From positions 312,802 to 376,801 of the forward strand of contig JAICWS010000004.1 in the NCBI GenBank assembly GCA_025934695.1: a DNA stretch of 64,000 nt. Reading direction: 5' to 3'. Below, piece after piece: positions 41,829-51,400 of the stretch; positions within the stretch are counted from its first letter, which is position 1, and every line of letters starts with the position of its first letter. The position numbers and the translations under genes were made by a program. Below the pieces are notes generated by a model. It searched no databases. It worked only from the letters and a program-made list of their open reading frames with translations, and was not told where the DNA came from. Source of the stretch: Alphaproteobacteria bacterium (GTDB lineage: Bacteria; Pseudomonadota; Alphaproteobacteria; Micavibrionales; UBA2020).

Positions 41829-43030
41829 CGCTCAAAACCATCACCGGTAATTGGAATTATCCCACCCGTATCCTGTTCGGCCCGGGCCGCATCAAGGAGC
41901 TGCCCGAGAATTGCAAAAAATTCGGCATGAAGCGCCCGCTGCTGATCACCGACGCGGGCCTGAAAGACCATGCCATCGTCCAGAATACCATCGCGCTGTG
42001 CAAGGCGGCGGGGCTGGAAGCGGCGGTCTTCGCCAACATCAAGCCGAACCCGACCGGCAAAAATATCGACGACGGCGTGAAAGCCTATAAAGACGGCAAG
42101 CACGACGGTGTCATCGCCTTCGGCGGCGGATCGGGCCTCGATGCCGCGAAAGCCATTGCATTGATGGTCGGTCAGACGCGGCCTTTGTGGGATTTCGTCG
42201 ACGAAGGCGACAATTACCTGCGCGTGAACGAAGCCGGCATGGCGCCCGTTATCGCCGTGCCCACGACCTCGGGCACCGGATCCGAAGTCGGCCGCTGCTC
42301 CGTCGTCGTCAACGAAGATACGCATGAGAAAAAGCTGATCTTCCATCCGAAGATTATGCCGGCCCTCGTCATCGCCGATCCGGAACTCACCGTCGGCCTG
42401 CCGCCCGCGATCACTGCGGCGACCGGCGTCGATGCTTTCGTGCATTGCTTCGAAGCTTTCTGTGCGCCCGGCTTCCATCCGCAGGCGGACGGCATTGCCC
42501 TCGAAGGCATGCGCCTGATCGCGGAATATTTGCCGCGTGCTTATAGAGACGGCAAGGATATCGAAGCCCGCGCCGCCATGCTCATCGCCGCCACCATGGG
42601 CGCGGCTTCCTTCCAGAAGGGCCTCGGCGGCGTGCATGCGCTGGCGCATCCACTCGGCGGCACCTATGACAAGCCGCATGGGCTGCTGAATGCCGTCCTG
42701 CTGCCCTATGTCGTGTTGCGCAACCGTTCGGCGCTCGCCGAGAAAATGGATCAGCTGTCGCGCACACTGCACCTGGCGGGCAAGGGCTATAACGCGGCCG
42801 GTTTCGACGCGGTGCTGAAATGGATCCTTGATTTCCGCAAGCAGCTCGGCATCCCCAACACGCTGGCCGAGATCGGCGTGCCCTCGGATCGCATCCAGGA
42901 GATCGGCAAGATGGCGACGCAGGACCCGTCCGCGGGCGGCAATCCCATCCCGCTTACCGCAGCCGATTACGCCGACATCTTCTCCCGCGCGCTGAAAGGC
43001 GATTTGTCGGACATGAAGGCGGCGGCTTAA
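41825..43030 (+). CDS. Iron-containing alcohol dehydrogenase
   Basis: A 401-residue group III dehydrogenase. It has 'GGGSGLDAAKAIAL' for NAD(P) binding, 'PTTSGTGSEVGR', and metal ligands in 'GVDAFVHCFEAF' (D, H) and 'GGVHALAHPLGGTYDKPHGLLNAV' (quoted in part as HALAHPLG, and DKPHG). It interconverts an alcohol and an aldehyde. Paired with the aldehyde dehydrogenase and gamma-glutamyl ligase it would fit stepwise oxidation of a hydroxylated amine such as ethanolamine after glutamylation; this is inference. It is translationally coupled to the aminotransferase. Confidence 0.92.
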   Translation: MTLKTITGNWNYPTRILFGPGRIKELPENCKKFGMKRPLLITDAGLKDHAIVQNTIALCKAAGLEAAVFANIKPNPTGKNIDDGVKAYKDGKHDGVIAFGGGSGLDAAKAIALMVGQTRPLWDFVDEGDNYLRVNEAGMAPVIAVPTTSGTGSEVGRCSVVVNEDTHEKKLIFHPKIMPALVIADPELTVGLPPAITAATGVDAFVHCFEAFCAPGFHPQADGIALEGMRLIAEYLPRAYRDGKDIEARAAMLIAATMGAASFQKGLGGVHALAHPLGGTYDKPHGLLNAVLLPYVVLRNRSALAEKMDQLSRTLHLAGKGYNAAGFDAVLKWILDFRKQLGIPNTLAEIGVPSDRIQEIGKMATQDPSAGGNPIPLTAADYADIFSRALKGDLSDMKAAA

Positions 43031-43038
43031 AGCCCATC

Positions 43039-43443
43039 GTGACGGAAAATCCGGCAACCGCCAGTCCGCAGCTTTGCTATTACGACGCAAGGCAGATCGG
43101 CATCCTGACCTTCATCTTCGGCCCCTTCGCCGGCGTCTATATGCTGTGGCGGAACTGGAAGTCGTTCGGGAATAACAACCTCGCGATCCAGACGGCGATT
43201 GTGGGCGTCGCGGTGACGCTGATCATTTCCAAGCTGGCGGACCTGTTGCCGATGGCGATCTGGCTGATCTTCTTCGTCTGCTTCACCTACAGCGGCTTGA
43301 TCGCGGGGATTGCCGTATCGTGGCAGGGCCATGTTATCGAGGCGCTGAAGGCGAGAGGAGTCCATCGCGATTCCAGCTGGAGGTTTTGTAAGGTCGGTTT
43401 TGTGCTGCTCGGCGCCTACGCGCTGATCGATTCTTTCATCTAA
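43039..43443 (+). CDS. Unrecognised inner membrane protein
   Basis: A 134-residue protein with four hydrophobic segments (about 18-36, 48-66, 72-92, 114-133). It starts with GTG eight bases after the alcohol dehydrogenase stop, so it probably rides on that operon. No family was recognised, and a link to amine uptake is possible but unproven. Confidence 0.65.
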   Translation: MTENPATASPQLCYYDARQIGILTFIFGPFAGVYMLWRNWKSFGNNNLAIQTAIVGVAVTLIISKLADLLPMAIWLIFFVCFTYSGLIAGIAVSWQGHVIEALKARGVHRDSSWRFCKVGFVLLGAYALIDSFI

Positions 43444-43451
43444 TTCAAATA

Positions 43452-43531
43452 TGTCATCCTGAGGGAGTGTAGCGACCGAAGAATCTCCCGTTGCTGCAGT
43501 AAGGGAGATGCTTCGCTTCGCTCAGCATGAC
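43452..43531. repeat. GTCATCCTGAG...CTCAGCATGAC inverted-repeat element
   Basis: Arms TGTCATCCTGAG and CTCAGCATGACA flank GAATCTCCC / GGGAGATGC pairs. It fills the gap between two convergent genes. Elements of this appearance are common in bacterial genomes. Confidence 0.75.
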
Positions 43532-43540
43532 AATTGGATA

Positions 43541-44656
43541 TTAATTGCCCAGAATTCCGCCCAGGAGCTTGAGGGCGAAGGCGCGCTGGGTGAACCAGAA
43601 CATCGCGATGAGGATGATCAGCGCCGAGGCCGCGGGGAATATCTTGTCGCGGTAGAAATAATTTTTCCGCATGCGATAGATCAACGGCAGGGCGACCGCG
43701 ACGATGCTGATCTGGCCGATTTCGACGCCGAGATTGAAGGCGATCAGCGCGACCCAGCGCGCGTCCTTGGGCAGGCCCAGCTCCTGCAACGCGCTCGCAA
43801 AACCCATGCCGTGGACAAGGCCGAAGCAAAAGGTCAGCAGCCACAGCCTGTCGGACAGCACGGGCCGGATATTGTTCGCCGCCGCGACGGCAATGGAAAA
43901 GGCGATGGTCGATTCCACGAGGCGCGAAGGCAGCGATATCACGTCGAAGATCACGAGGCTGAGGGTGATCGAATGGGCGATGGTGAAGGAGGTCACGATC
44001 TTCAGCACCTGGATGAAGGTCGGGGTAAAGCCTTCGCGCGGTTTCCATTCGCCATTCTCAAGGATAAAGGCCGCGGAGAGCAGCAGTGACAGCAGGAACA
44101 GGATATGGTCGTATCCGGTCCAGATATGAAAGACGCCTTCCTTGATATAGATGCGGAATTGCTGCCACTGGTCGGTCTCGCCGAGCTTGATCGTATAGCG
44201 CGGGTTCTCCTGCGACAGCAGCGTCGAGTAGGATTGCCCGCCCGCGGTGATATAGGTCAACGCGCTGTACTGGTAATCGACTGCCAGGAATGGGCTGTAA
44301 TCGACGGTGAGATTGGCGACCCTGACAGGACAGGTGCCTTCGAACTCCAGGTCGGGTTCCTGCGCATCGGGATTTTTCGGCTTCTTCGGCGCCGCACGTT
44401 TCAGGATGCAACGCTGGTCGCCATCGGAGACCAGCAGGTGGTCGAGCGCGAAGTCCCCGATCGTTATCAGGTCAGCGCCCGTCTTTATCGGCATCCCTGC
44501 CGTATTGGCGAGGTCATACAGCGCGATGTCCCACTGGCCGGTGATTTTGTCGCCGTCCACCTGCATGCGCAGGTAGCTGTCGCTGATCTTGTGCGCGAAG
44601 GCCGCACCGGGCAGAAGAAACAACAGGGCAACGATGAGGCAGGTCAGTCTTTTCAT
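43541..44656 (-). CDS. HupE/UreJ-type membrane protein
   Basis: A 371-residue protein: a signal peptide (about 1-21), a periplasmic beta-rich region (22-170), then six or seven membrane segments with 'GYDHILFLLSLLL', 'FTIAHSITLSL' and 'FGLVHGMGFASAL', the His-containing signature of the HupE/UreJ_2 group. Relatives take up nickel or other metals, but this long form with a periplasmic N-domain is widespread and uncharacterised. No urease or hydrogenase genes are near. Divergent from the gene at 44738. Confidence 0.85.
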   Translation of the reverse strand: MKRLTCLIVALLFLLPGAAFAHKISDSYLRMQVDGDKITGQWDIALYDLANTAGMPIKTGADLITIGDFALDHLLVSDGDQRCILKRAAPKKPKNPDAQEPDLEFEGTCPVRVANLTVDYSPFLAVDYQYSALTYITAGGQSYSTLLSQENPRYTIKLGETDQWQQFRIYIKEGVFHIWTGYDHILFLLSLLLSAAFILENGEWKPREGFTPTFIQVLKIVTSFTIAHSITLSLVIFDVISLPSRLVESTIAFSIAVAAANNIRPVLSDRLWLLTFCFGLVHGMGFASALQELGLPKDARWVALIAFNLGVEIGQISIVAVALPLIYRMRKNYFYRDKIFPAASALIILIAMFWFTQRAFALKLLGGILGN

Positions 44657-44737
44657 AATTTAACCGATGGTTGGTATATTCTCTGCCCCTGATATCTATA
44701 TGATGAAAACAAGGGCTTTCGCCAACCGGAAAATCAT

Positions 44738-45565
44738 ATGGGGAAATTCTTTTTAGCCGCGGGCCTTTGTCTCCTGCTGGCCGTTGCGCAGGCTGCAAAA
44801 GCGGCGCCGCTCGCGCCGCGGCCGCATGCGCCATCCGGCATCCTTTACGTCCACGATATTTCACGTTACGGCACGTTCTGCGAGCGGGAAGCCTGTCCCT
44901 TCGGCGCGATGACGGCCGGGCAGACGGCGGCGGAAGAGGCCGCGGTGGCGGCGCGCGAGGCGGCGCTCAAACAGTTGGGCGGTCTACTGGCGAGTTTTCT
45001 GCTGTTCTGCCTGGGCGGGCTTAAAGGCCTCGTGATGCTGCGCTGGCGGCGGCAAGGGCAGCGCGTGGAAGGGAAAATCGCGGGCGTTCTCGACATGCCG
45101 CGGTTTCGGGTGCTGAAATCCACCGAACCTTTGAAGTTTACGCCGGTCATGCATTTCCGCCTGTCCCGCAAAGACTATGAAGCGCGGCTGGACCAGAGCT
45201 TCATCCAGCCCGAAGAAGTGGTGACCGGCGCGACCCTGCCGTTGCTCGTCCTCGCGAATGATCCTTCGCTTGCGCGCCGCGCGGATGTCAAAACGCTCGA
45301 TCTTCTCGATATATGCCTGGTCATTTTTGCCGCCGTCCTTGCCGCGGCGAGCTTCAGCCAGCCGCCCATTCTGCCGCTGACGCTCGCGCTTGCGGCCGCG
45401 ATGCTCGCGTTCGTCCTCTGGCACGTCGCGCGCATCTGGATGCCCGCAGGATCGCTCGTTCCGCCGCGGAAACTCGCGCTCGGCGCCGCCTATGGAGTCC
45501 GCCCTGTCGAGGATATCCTCAAAGAGCGCGCCGACAAGCTGCGCCAGCGGGAAAAACTTCCCTAA
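44738..45565 (+). CDS. Unrecognised membrane protein with a DUF3592-like domain
   Basis: A 275-residue protein with a signal peptide (about 1-22), a periplasmic stretch with CEREACPFG, a hydrophobic segment (about 82-103), a soluble beta-rich domain (105-185) with 'VMHFRLSRKDYEARL', and two more membrane helices (about 190-232). The beta-domain between helices recalls DUF3592, but the match is weak. It is convergent with the pseudouridine synthase, and the two stops overlap by four bases. Confidence 0.65.
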   Translation: MGKFFLAAGLCLLLAVAQAAKAAPLAPRPHAPSGILYVHDISRYGTFCEREACPFGAMTAGQTAAEEAAVAAREAALKQLGGLLASFLLFCLGGLKGLVMLRWRRQGQRVEGKIAGVLDMPRFRVLKSTEPLKFTPVMHFRLSRKDYEARLDQSFIQPEEVVTGATLPLLVLANDPSLARRADVKTLDLLDICLVIFAAVLAAASFSQPPILPLTLALAAAMLAFVLWHVARIWMPAGSLVPPRKLALGAAYGVRPVEDILKERADKLRQREKLP

Positions 45566-46248
45566 TCGATCAGCTCGGCCATATGTTCCGGCAATTCCGC
45601 CGACACGACAACGGACGGCTTGTCGGCGTAGAGCGGCACTTCCACCGCGCGGGCGTGCAGGTGCAGCGTCGGGAATTCGCCCTGTGGCGGACGCGTCTCG
45701 CCGCCGCCGTACAGCCAGTCGCCGACGATGGGACAGCCGAGGGATTTCAAATGCACGCGCAGCTGGTGCGTGCGCCCGGTGCGGGGCTTCAGTTCCAGCC
45801 AGCTACGGTCCTTGCGCAGGTGCTTGACGACCTTGTAGTCCGTCACCGCTTGCTGCGCTTCCTTGTCGGATTTGTCGGCCGGCAGCATGCTCCAGCCCTT
45901 GGGCTGCTTTACTTTTTTGAGCGGCAGGTCAATAACGCCTTCCTCGGCAAGCGGGCGGCCTTCGACGATGGCCCAATAGGTTTTCTTCACCTGGCCGCTT
46001 TCGAACAACCGGCCCAGTTTCTTGAGTCCCCGCTCATTGCGCCCGAGGATCAGGCACCCGCTCGTGTCGCGGTCGAGCCGGTGGGCGAGATGCGGCATTT
46101 CCTTGTAGTCGAATTTGAGCGCATCGAAATAATCCTCCATCGACGGCCCGCCGTTCGGGCCCGGATGCACGGGGATGCCCGGCGGCTTGTCGAGCACGAT
46201 CATCAGCTGATCGCGGTAGAGGATGCGGGAGTGGATATCGAGGTTCAT
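45562..46248 (-). CDS. RluA-family pseudouridine synthase
   Basis: A 228-residue protein of the RluA family with 'VLDKPPGIPVHPG' and the catalytic 'HRLDRDTSG' (D59), then 'RTGRTHQLRVHL' and 'LHLHA' for RNA binding. It isomerises uridine to pseudouridine in rRNA or tRNA. No S4 domain is present, so it resembles RluA or RluC-core proteins. The open frame extends to 46353, but those 35 codons translate part of a repeat element (IPAFAGMG), so the ATG at 46248 is chosen. Confidence 0.93.
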   Translation of the reverse strand: MNLDIHSRILYRDQLMIVLDKPPGIPVHPGPNGGPSMEDYFDALKFDYKEMPHLAHRLDRDTSGCLILGRNERGLKKLGRLFESGQVKKTYWAIVEGRPLAEEGVIDLPLKKVKQPKGWSMLPADKSDKEAQQAVTDYKVVKHLRKDRSWLELKPRTGRTHQLRVHLKSLGCPIVGDWLYGGGETRPPQGEFPTLHLHARAVEVPLYADKPSVVVSAELPEHMAELID

Positions 46249-46316
46249 AAACCCATCATACCGGATGGCGGCGAGATGCGAAAGGGAACCACGAATGGAC
46301 CGGAATATAAAAGGAA

Positions 46317-46440
46317 TACCCATCCCGGCGAAAGCCGGGATCCAGTTATACAACTTTCTATCTCATGGAATGCGCGCGAAGCGCGCAATATTTTGAGGTA
46401 GTGAGTTTATAAACTGGATACCGGCTTTCGCCGGTATGGA
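46317..46440. repeat. ATCCCGGCGAAAGCCGGGATCCAGTT-type inverted repeat
   Basis: Left arm around 46317-46350 (CCCGGCGAAAGCCGGG, then ATCCAGTT) pairs with AAACTGGATACCGGCTTTCGCCGG around 46409-46437. The centre holds GCGCGC-rich pairs. Related to elements at 6472, 54552 and 56848. Confidence 0.78.
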
Positions 46441-46472
46441 CAGATCATTTAGTGGTTCACTTCTTGCGAGAA

Positions 46473-46508
46473 TAAAGAAAGGCCGGAATTGCTTCCGGCC
46501 TTCTTTAT
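46473..46508 (-). terminator. Terminator of the 46526 gene
   Basis: On the minus strand AAAGAAGGCCGG..CCGGCCTTTCTTT forms a long stem around a short loop and ends in a T-rich run. Confidence 0.8.
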
Positions 46509-46525
46509 CGTATCACTCGCGACGC

Positions 46526-47842
46526 TTACGCGCAGCCGAGTTTCATGCCTTGCACGATCGTGCCGCTGTTGAACGGCTTCGGCACGACGGAATTGCCGGA
46601 CGCGTGCCAATCCTTGACGAATTCGGCGGCGCGGTGGCTGTGTGCGGCGAGACCCTTCATGGTCGCGGCGGAAGCGGCCTTGTCGGCATGGATGCCGTCG
46701 AGGCCGTAGTGCTGCAGATAGGTCATGTCGACCTGGCCTTGCATGTTGCCCAGGTCGGCCGCCTGCTTGAACAGCTGGAGCGCGACGTTGTGGTCTTTCG
46801 GCACGCCGCCGAAGCCGTACTGGGAATAGTAGGCGAGGTCTTTCAGCGCCTGCGCGTGGACGTGCGGGTTGGTCGACGACACGCGATGGATCGCGCTCTC
46901 GACCGCCTTGGACACGTGGTGGCCCTGCGTCAGGCTGGTGAACTGCTCCAGCGGGGTCGCGCAATGCACCGGGGGTGCAACGACGACGGGAGGAGCGGCC
47001 ACATGCTCGACGGGGGGCGCCACAACCACATGCTCGACCGGGGCGACAGGCGCCACGACGGCAGGTGCCACCGGCGGAACAACCGCAGGAACGGCGGGTG
47101 CACCGCCGCCGAATGCGTGGTGCCACCAGTTCTGGATGATGCCCTCATGGAAGCCGAGGTACAGCATAGAGCCCATCATGGCGACCCCGCTCGAAACCGC
47201 GAGGTGCTTGTAGGTCTTGCCGGAAGTTAAGAATTCCTTGTTGAAGAAAGGCGCCAGTTCGACGCCCTGCTTCTTCAGTTCCTTGCGCTCGTTGTAGTGA
47301 TTATACAGCGTCGCGGTGAGGCCGACGGCAAGGCCGGCACCCACGATGGTCGCCCAGGCCGGGGCGCCTGCGACGGTCGCACCGAACACCGCCGCACCTT
47401 TGGCCAGGAACGAGAGGCCAGCGCCAACGCCAGCCTTGGCGACAAAGTTGAAAGCCTTTTTCAGGAAGCCTTTTTTCTGCGGCACGGGGGGCGCAGGCTG
47501 TTCTTCCGTGGCGACGGGAGCGGCAACAGGCGCTTCCGGCGCTTTGGTTTCCGCGGCGACAGGCGCGACGGGCGCGGTGTCGGCGGCTTTGTTGTCATTG
47601 GTGGGCGCGGCTTCAACAACGGGCGCTGCCGGGGGAACCGGAACGCTGACGATCGGCTCTTTCTTCGGCGCGACGTCGACGACGGGCGGCGTCACTTCGC
47701 GGGCCGGTTCCGTCTTCTGGTTGGTGTTCGCGGCTGCCGGCACGACCGTTTTCTCGGCGGGCGCGGCGTCATTGGCAGGCGTCACTTCGTTCTTGTCGAA
47801 CGTAGGCTCAACCTTCGCAGGCTGTTTTTCGGGTTCGCTCAT
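46526..47842 (-). CDS. Pro/Ala/Val-rich membrane protein with Sel1-like repeats
   Basis: A 438-residue protein. Residues 1-122 are Pro/Ala/Val/Glu-rich and disordered. Two glycine/alanine-rich hydrophobic segments (about 132-180) and another (about 215-235) should cross the inner membrane. A second low-complexity stretch (246-290) repeats 'APVEHVV.APPVEH'. The C-terminal 290-438 contains Sel1-like helical repeats ('ALKDLAYYSQYGFGGVPKDHNVALQLF..AADLGN', quoted with gaps), which bind proteins. GGAG precedes the ATG. Its role is unknown; the layout suits an envelope scaffold. Confidence 0.78.
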   Translation of the reverse strand: MSEPEKQPAKVEPTFDKNEVTPANDAAPAEKTVVPAAANTNQKTEPAREVTPPVVDVAPKKEPIVSVPVPPAAPVVEAAPTNDNKAADTAPVAPVAAETKAPEAPVAAPVATEEQPAPPVPQKKGFLKKAFNFVAKAGVGAGLSFLAKGAAVFGATVAGAPAWATIVGAGLAVGLTATLYNHYNERKELKKQGVELAPFFNKEFLTSGKTYKHLAVSSGVAMMGSMLYLGFHEGIIQNWWHHAFGGGAPAVPAVVPPVAPAVVAPVAPVEHVVVAPPVEHVAAPPVVVAPPVHCATPLEQFTSLTQGHHVSKAVESAIHRVSSTNPHVHAQALKDLAYYSQYGFGGVPKDHNVALQLFKQAADLGNMQGQVDMTYLQHYGLDGIHADKAASAATMKGLAAHSHRAAEFVKDWHASGNSVVPKPFNSGTIVQGMKLGCA

Positions 47843-48005
47843 GGTTTTCTCCGTAGCGGTCTGTGGGGGGACTTAACCTGCGAGAGGGGCAGGTGCCCAA
47901 TTAACATAAATATCTGGTCAATGTTCAGTTAAAACACCATGAAACAGGCATGGCTGTCAAGCCGGAGACGGCTGAATCTTGTGCGAAAAAAAATGCTAGA
48001 GGTAT

Positions 48006-48293
48006 TTAGATACCGAAGCCGTCGCTGATTTCATAAAATCCGGTGCGAGCCGCGCGGTCGTTCAAAATCCGCTGGCACTTCTGGAGCCGCGAACTGGCCG
48101 AGTGGGTGAAGGTGAAGGGGAGTAATCCATGGATCACCAAAAACACGCAGACGACGCCTAGCCGCCAGGCCATGCCGATGGTGAAACAGAAATGCTGCCA
48201 GTAAGTTTCGCCAGCGAGGCGCGGGTGGGCGGTGAAGGCGTCGCAGAGGGTCTGCTTGAGGTTTTTCGCGGGCATTTGTCCTGACTCGTCCAT
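48006..48293 (-). CDS. DUF6356-like small membrane protein
   Basis: A 95-residue protein. 'AFTAHPRLAGETYWQHFCFTIGMAWRLGVV' (given in pieces: AHPRLAGETYWQH, IGMAWRL) and 'VIHGLLPFTF' fit a small alphaproteobacterial membrane protein family with one or two helices and a conserved HP..[VA]GE[ST]Y motif, which I associate with DUF6356. Its function is unknown. It is divergent from the alpha-2-macroglobulin gene. Confidence 0.72.
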   Translation of the reverse strand: MDESGQMPAKNLKQTLCDAFTAHPRLAGETYWQHFCFTIGMAWRLGVVCVFLVIHGLLPFTFTHSASSRLQKCQRILNDRAARTGFYEISDGFGI

Positions 48294-48430
48294 GGCTGAT
48301 ATTATTCGACCTTTATGCCAAATAATGCAAGCCCCTGTTTTTGCCAGTTGTTCACGGCTTTTTCATGATTATGATGGACACTCGCAATCGCAATATAATT
48401 TCTCTCTCCAGATTTTCCGGGGCAATTCAC

Positions 48431-51400
48431 ATGCGCAAATTCCTGCTGGCTGCGGCTCTCCTCCTGCTCATGGGCGGAAAGGCCTTCGCCGTTTACGATT
48501 CCGCCGAAAGCGCGAAGGCGAAAGACCTCACCATCGCCCGCGTGACCCCGACGGGCGAGGATGTCGCCTCGGAACGCCAGATTGTCATCACCTTCAACCG
48601 CCCCGTCGTGCCGCTCGGCAAGATGGAGCGCGACAAGAAAGACCTGCCCATCACGATCACGCCCGACGTCGATTGCGAATGGCGCTGGATCAACACCTCG
48701 TCGCTGGCCTGCCAACTAACAGAGAAGGCCGAACTGCCGCGCTCGACGAAGTACGACATCACGGTCAATCCCGGCATCAAGGCCGAAGACGGGGCGACGA
48801 TATCCGAGCCTTATAAGGCGACGTTCATCACCAAGCGCGCCGACGTCGAATATACCTGGTTCAAGAACTGGCGCTCGCCCGGCACGCCCGACATCCGCCT
48901 GACCTTCGACCAGCCGGTGACGAAGACATCGGTTGCAAAGTCGATCACCCTCGTCGAGGGCGACCACGAAGATCATGTGACCAGCCTGAACGTCACCAAG
49001 GACGATGAGGACAACGAGCCGCCGGAATTCCTGCCCGTGCCGGGCGAAAAAGGCTGGCTCGACTTCGGCAAGCAGGAAAAGCGCAAGAGCGACGACCAGG
49101 CGACCGTGGCCTATGGCGAGGAAGCGCGCCGCATCTGGCTGGTCGAGCCGGTGCGTGAGCTGCCGCTCGATACCACGATGGTCATGAAGCTGGAACCGGG
49201 CCTCGTCTCCGCAAAAGGCCCCGAACCCAGCATCGCCAAGCGCGACGTGGTGAGCTTCGATACCTATCCCGAATTCAGCGTCGTCGGCATCCGCTGCCGC
49301 ACCAATAACGACCAGGAAGTGCTGGTCAAGCCGGGCGAAAACAATGCGAGCCAGAAATGCAACCCGATGGCGGCGGTCTCTATCGTCTTCTCCTCGCCGG
49401 TGCAGCGTTCGCAGGTGCGCAAGAATTTCGACTTTTCGCCCAAGCTCGGCAGCGACAAGTCGCAGGATGATATCTGGGGCGACGAAGGCGAAGAATATTC
49501 GCACCTGAACAGCCCGCATACCAAGGGCAAGGATTACGAAGTGAACCTGCCCTTCGGCCTGAAGGCGGCGACCGATTACACGGTGACGCTGAAAGAGGCA
49601 CGGCGCGGCTGGATGGAAGGGGCTTGGCACTGGGTGCAGTCGAAATTCCAGGACTTGCCCGACACCGACCTCGAGGACGAATTTGGCCGCAAGATCGCCA
49701 AGCCTTTGACGCTGACCTTCTCGACCGACCACCGCGTGCCGAACTTCGTGCTCGACCATCATGAGGCCGTGCTGGAAAAGGCGACTGACAGCGATGTGCC
49801 GCTCTACATCAACAATCTTGAAAAATACGGCTTCAGCTACCGCGCGCTCACGAAAGACGGCGTGAAGGAAGACCAGAAGCACGAAACGACGCCCCCCAAA
49901 GTACAGGATCTCCAGTATGCCGTGCCGTTCGGCGTGCGCGACGCGCTGGGCGGGAAGGACGGCGCGGTTTACGGCCATCTCGATACGACGCCTTATGTGG
50001 ATAAGGGCAATGATATGGCGTATCGCCTGTTCGCCGAGGTGACGCCCTACCAGCTTCATGTGAAGCTGGGGCATTTTTCGACCCTCGTCTGGGTGACGGA
50101 TATGTCGAGCGGCAATCCGATCAAGGATGCCAAAATTACGATTTACCAGGATGCGATTTCTTCGCTGTCAGTGCCGACGGAAAATCTCGGCACCGCGACG
50201 ACGGATGAAGACGGCTTGGCCCAGCTACCGGGCACGGAAAAGCTCGATCCCGACCTGAACTTCGACCAGCATAACGATGACGGCGATCCGAAACTCTTCG
50301 TCCGTGTCGACAAGGGCGATGACATGGCGGTCATGCCACTGAACAGCGATTTCATCATCGACACCTGGCGCGCCTCGAACGAGAACATCTATCCTTCGAC
50401 CAAGAAGAAATATGGCCATATCCACGCCTGGGGCACCACGGCGCAGGGCATTTACCGCGCGGGCGACACCATCCAGTACAAATTCTACGTCCGCGACCAG
50501 AACGACCGGACACTGACCGTCGCGCCGAAATCGGGCTACAAGCTCGAGATCGTCGACCCGATGGATAATGTGGTCGAAACTGTCGATAAGCTGGTCCTGA
50601 ACGACTTCGGCGCCTATTCCGGCGACTTCAAGGTCGCCAAGGATGCGCCTGTCGGCTGGTATCGTTTCCGCCTCACCGGCGCCTTCGCGGGTCCGAGCGG
50701 CGATAACGACAGCGACGACGAACAGGGCGAATACGACGAAAACTCCGGCACCTACGCCAAGACCGGAACCTGGTACCCTCTGCGCGTGCTGGTCAGCGAC
50801 TTCACGCCGGTGCCATTCCATGTCAGCAACCAGCTGAATGGCGACCTGTTCCGCACCGACCAGGAGGTCGAGGTGCAAGCAGACGCCAAGTTGCATTCGG
50901 GCGGTCCTTATACGGATGCCCAGGTGCGTACGACCGCGATCCTCGAAGAACGCGCCTTCAGCACCAAGAACCCTGTCGCGGCGGAGTTCACCTTCACCAT
51001 GCCCGATTACAACGGGCATGAAAGCAAGCAGATCTTCCAGAAGGTCGAGCCGCTTGACGCGAAGGGCGAATTGTCGACCAAGTTCAAGATCGGGAAGCAG
51101 GCATTCGCCTATGGCCGCCTGACCGTCGAAAGCGCGGTGCAGGACGAGCGCGGCAAATATGTGGCGGCCGAAAGCGGCGCGGATTATGTGGGCGTCGACC
51201 GTTTTGTTGGCGTCAAATCGCCGGAATGGGCCTACCAGGCCAAAAAGCCGGTCAACCTGCAATATATCGTGGTCGATGAAAAAGGCGCCCCTGCCGCGGG
51301 CACCAAGGTGCATATCGACATCGAGCGCATGGAAACCGTGGCCGCCAAGGTCAAGGGCGCAGGCAATGCCTATATCACCAACTACACGAGTGACTGGAAG

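Noticed and set aside
43541..44656. A urease or hydrogenase accessory locus
   Set aside because: Only the HupE/UreJ-like membrane protein is present and it is the long form not tied to those enzymes.
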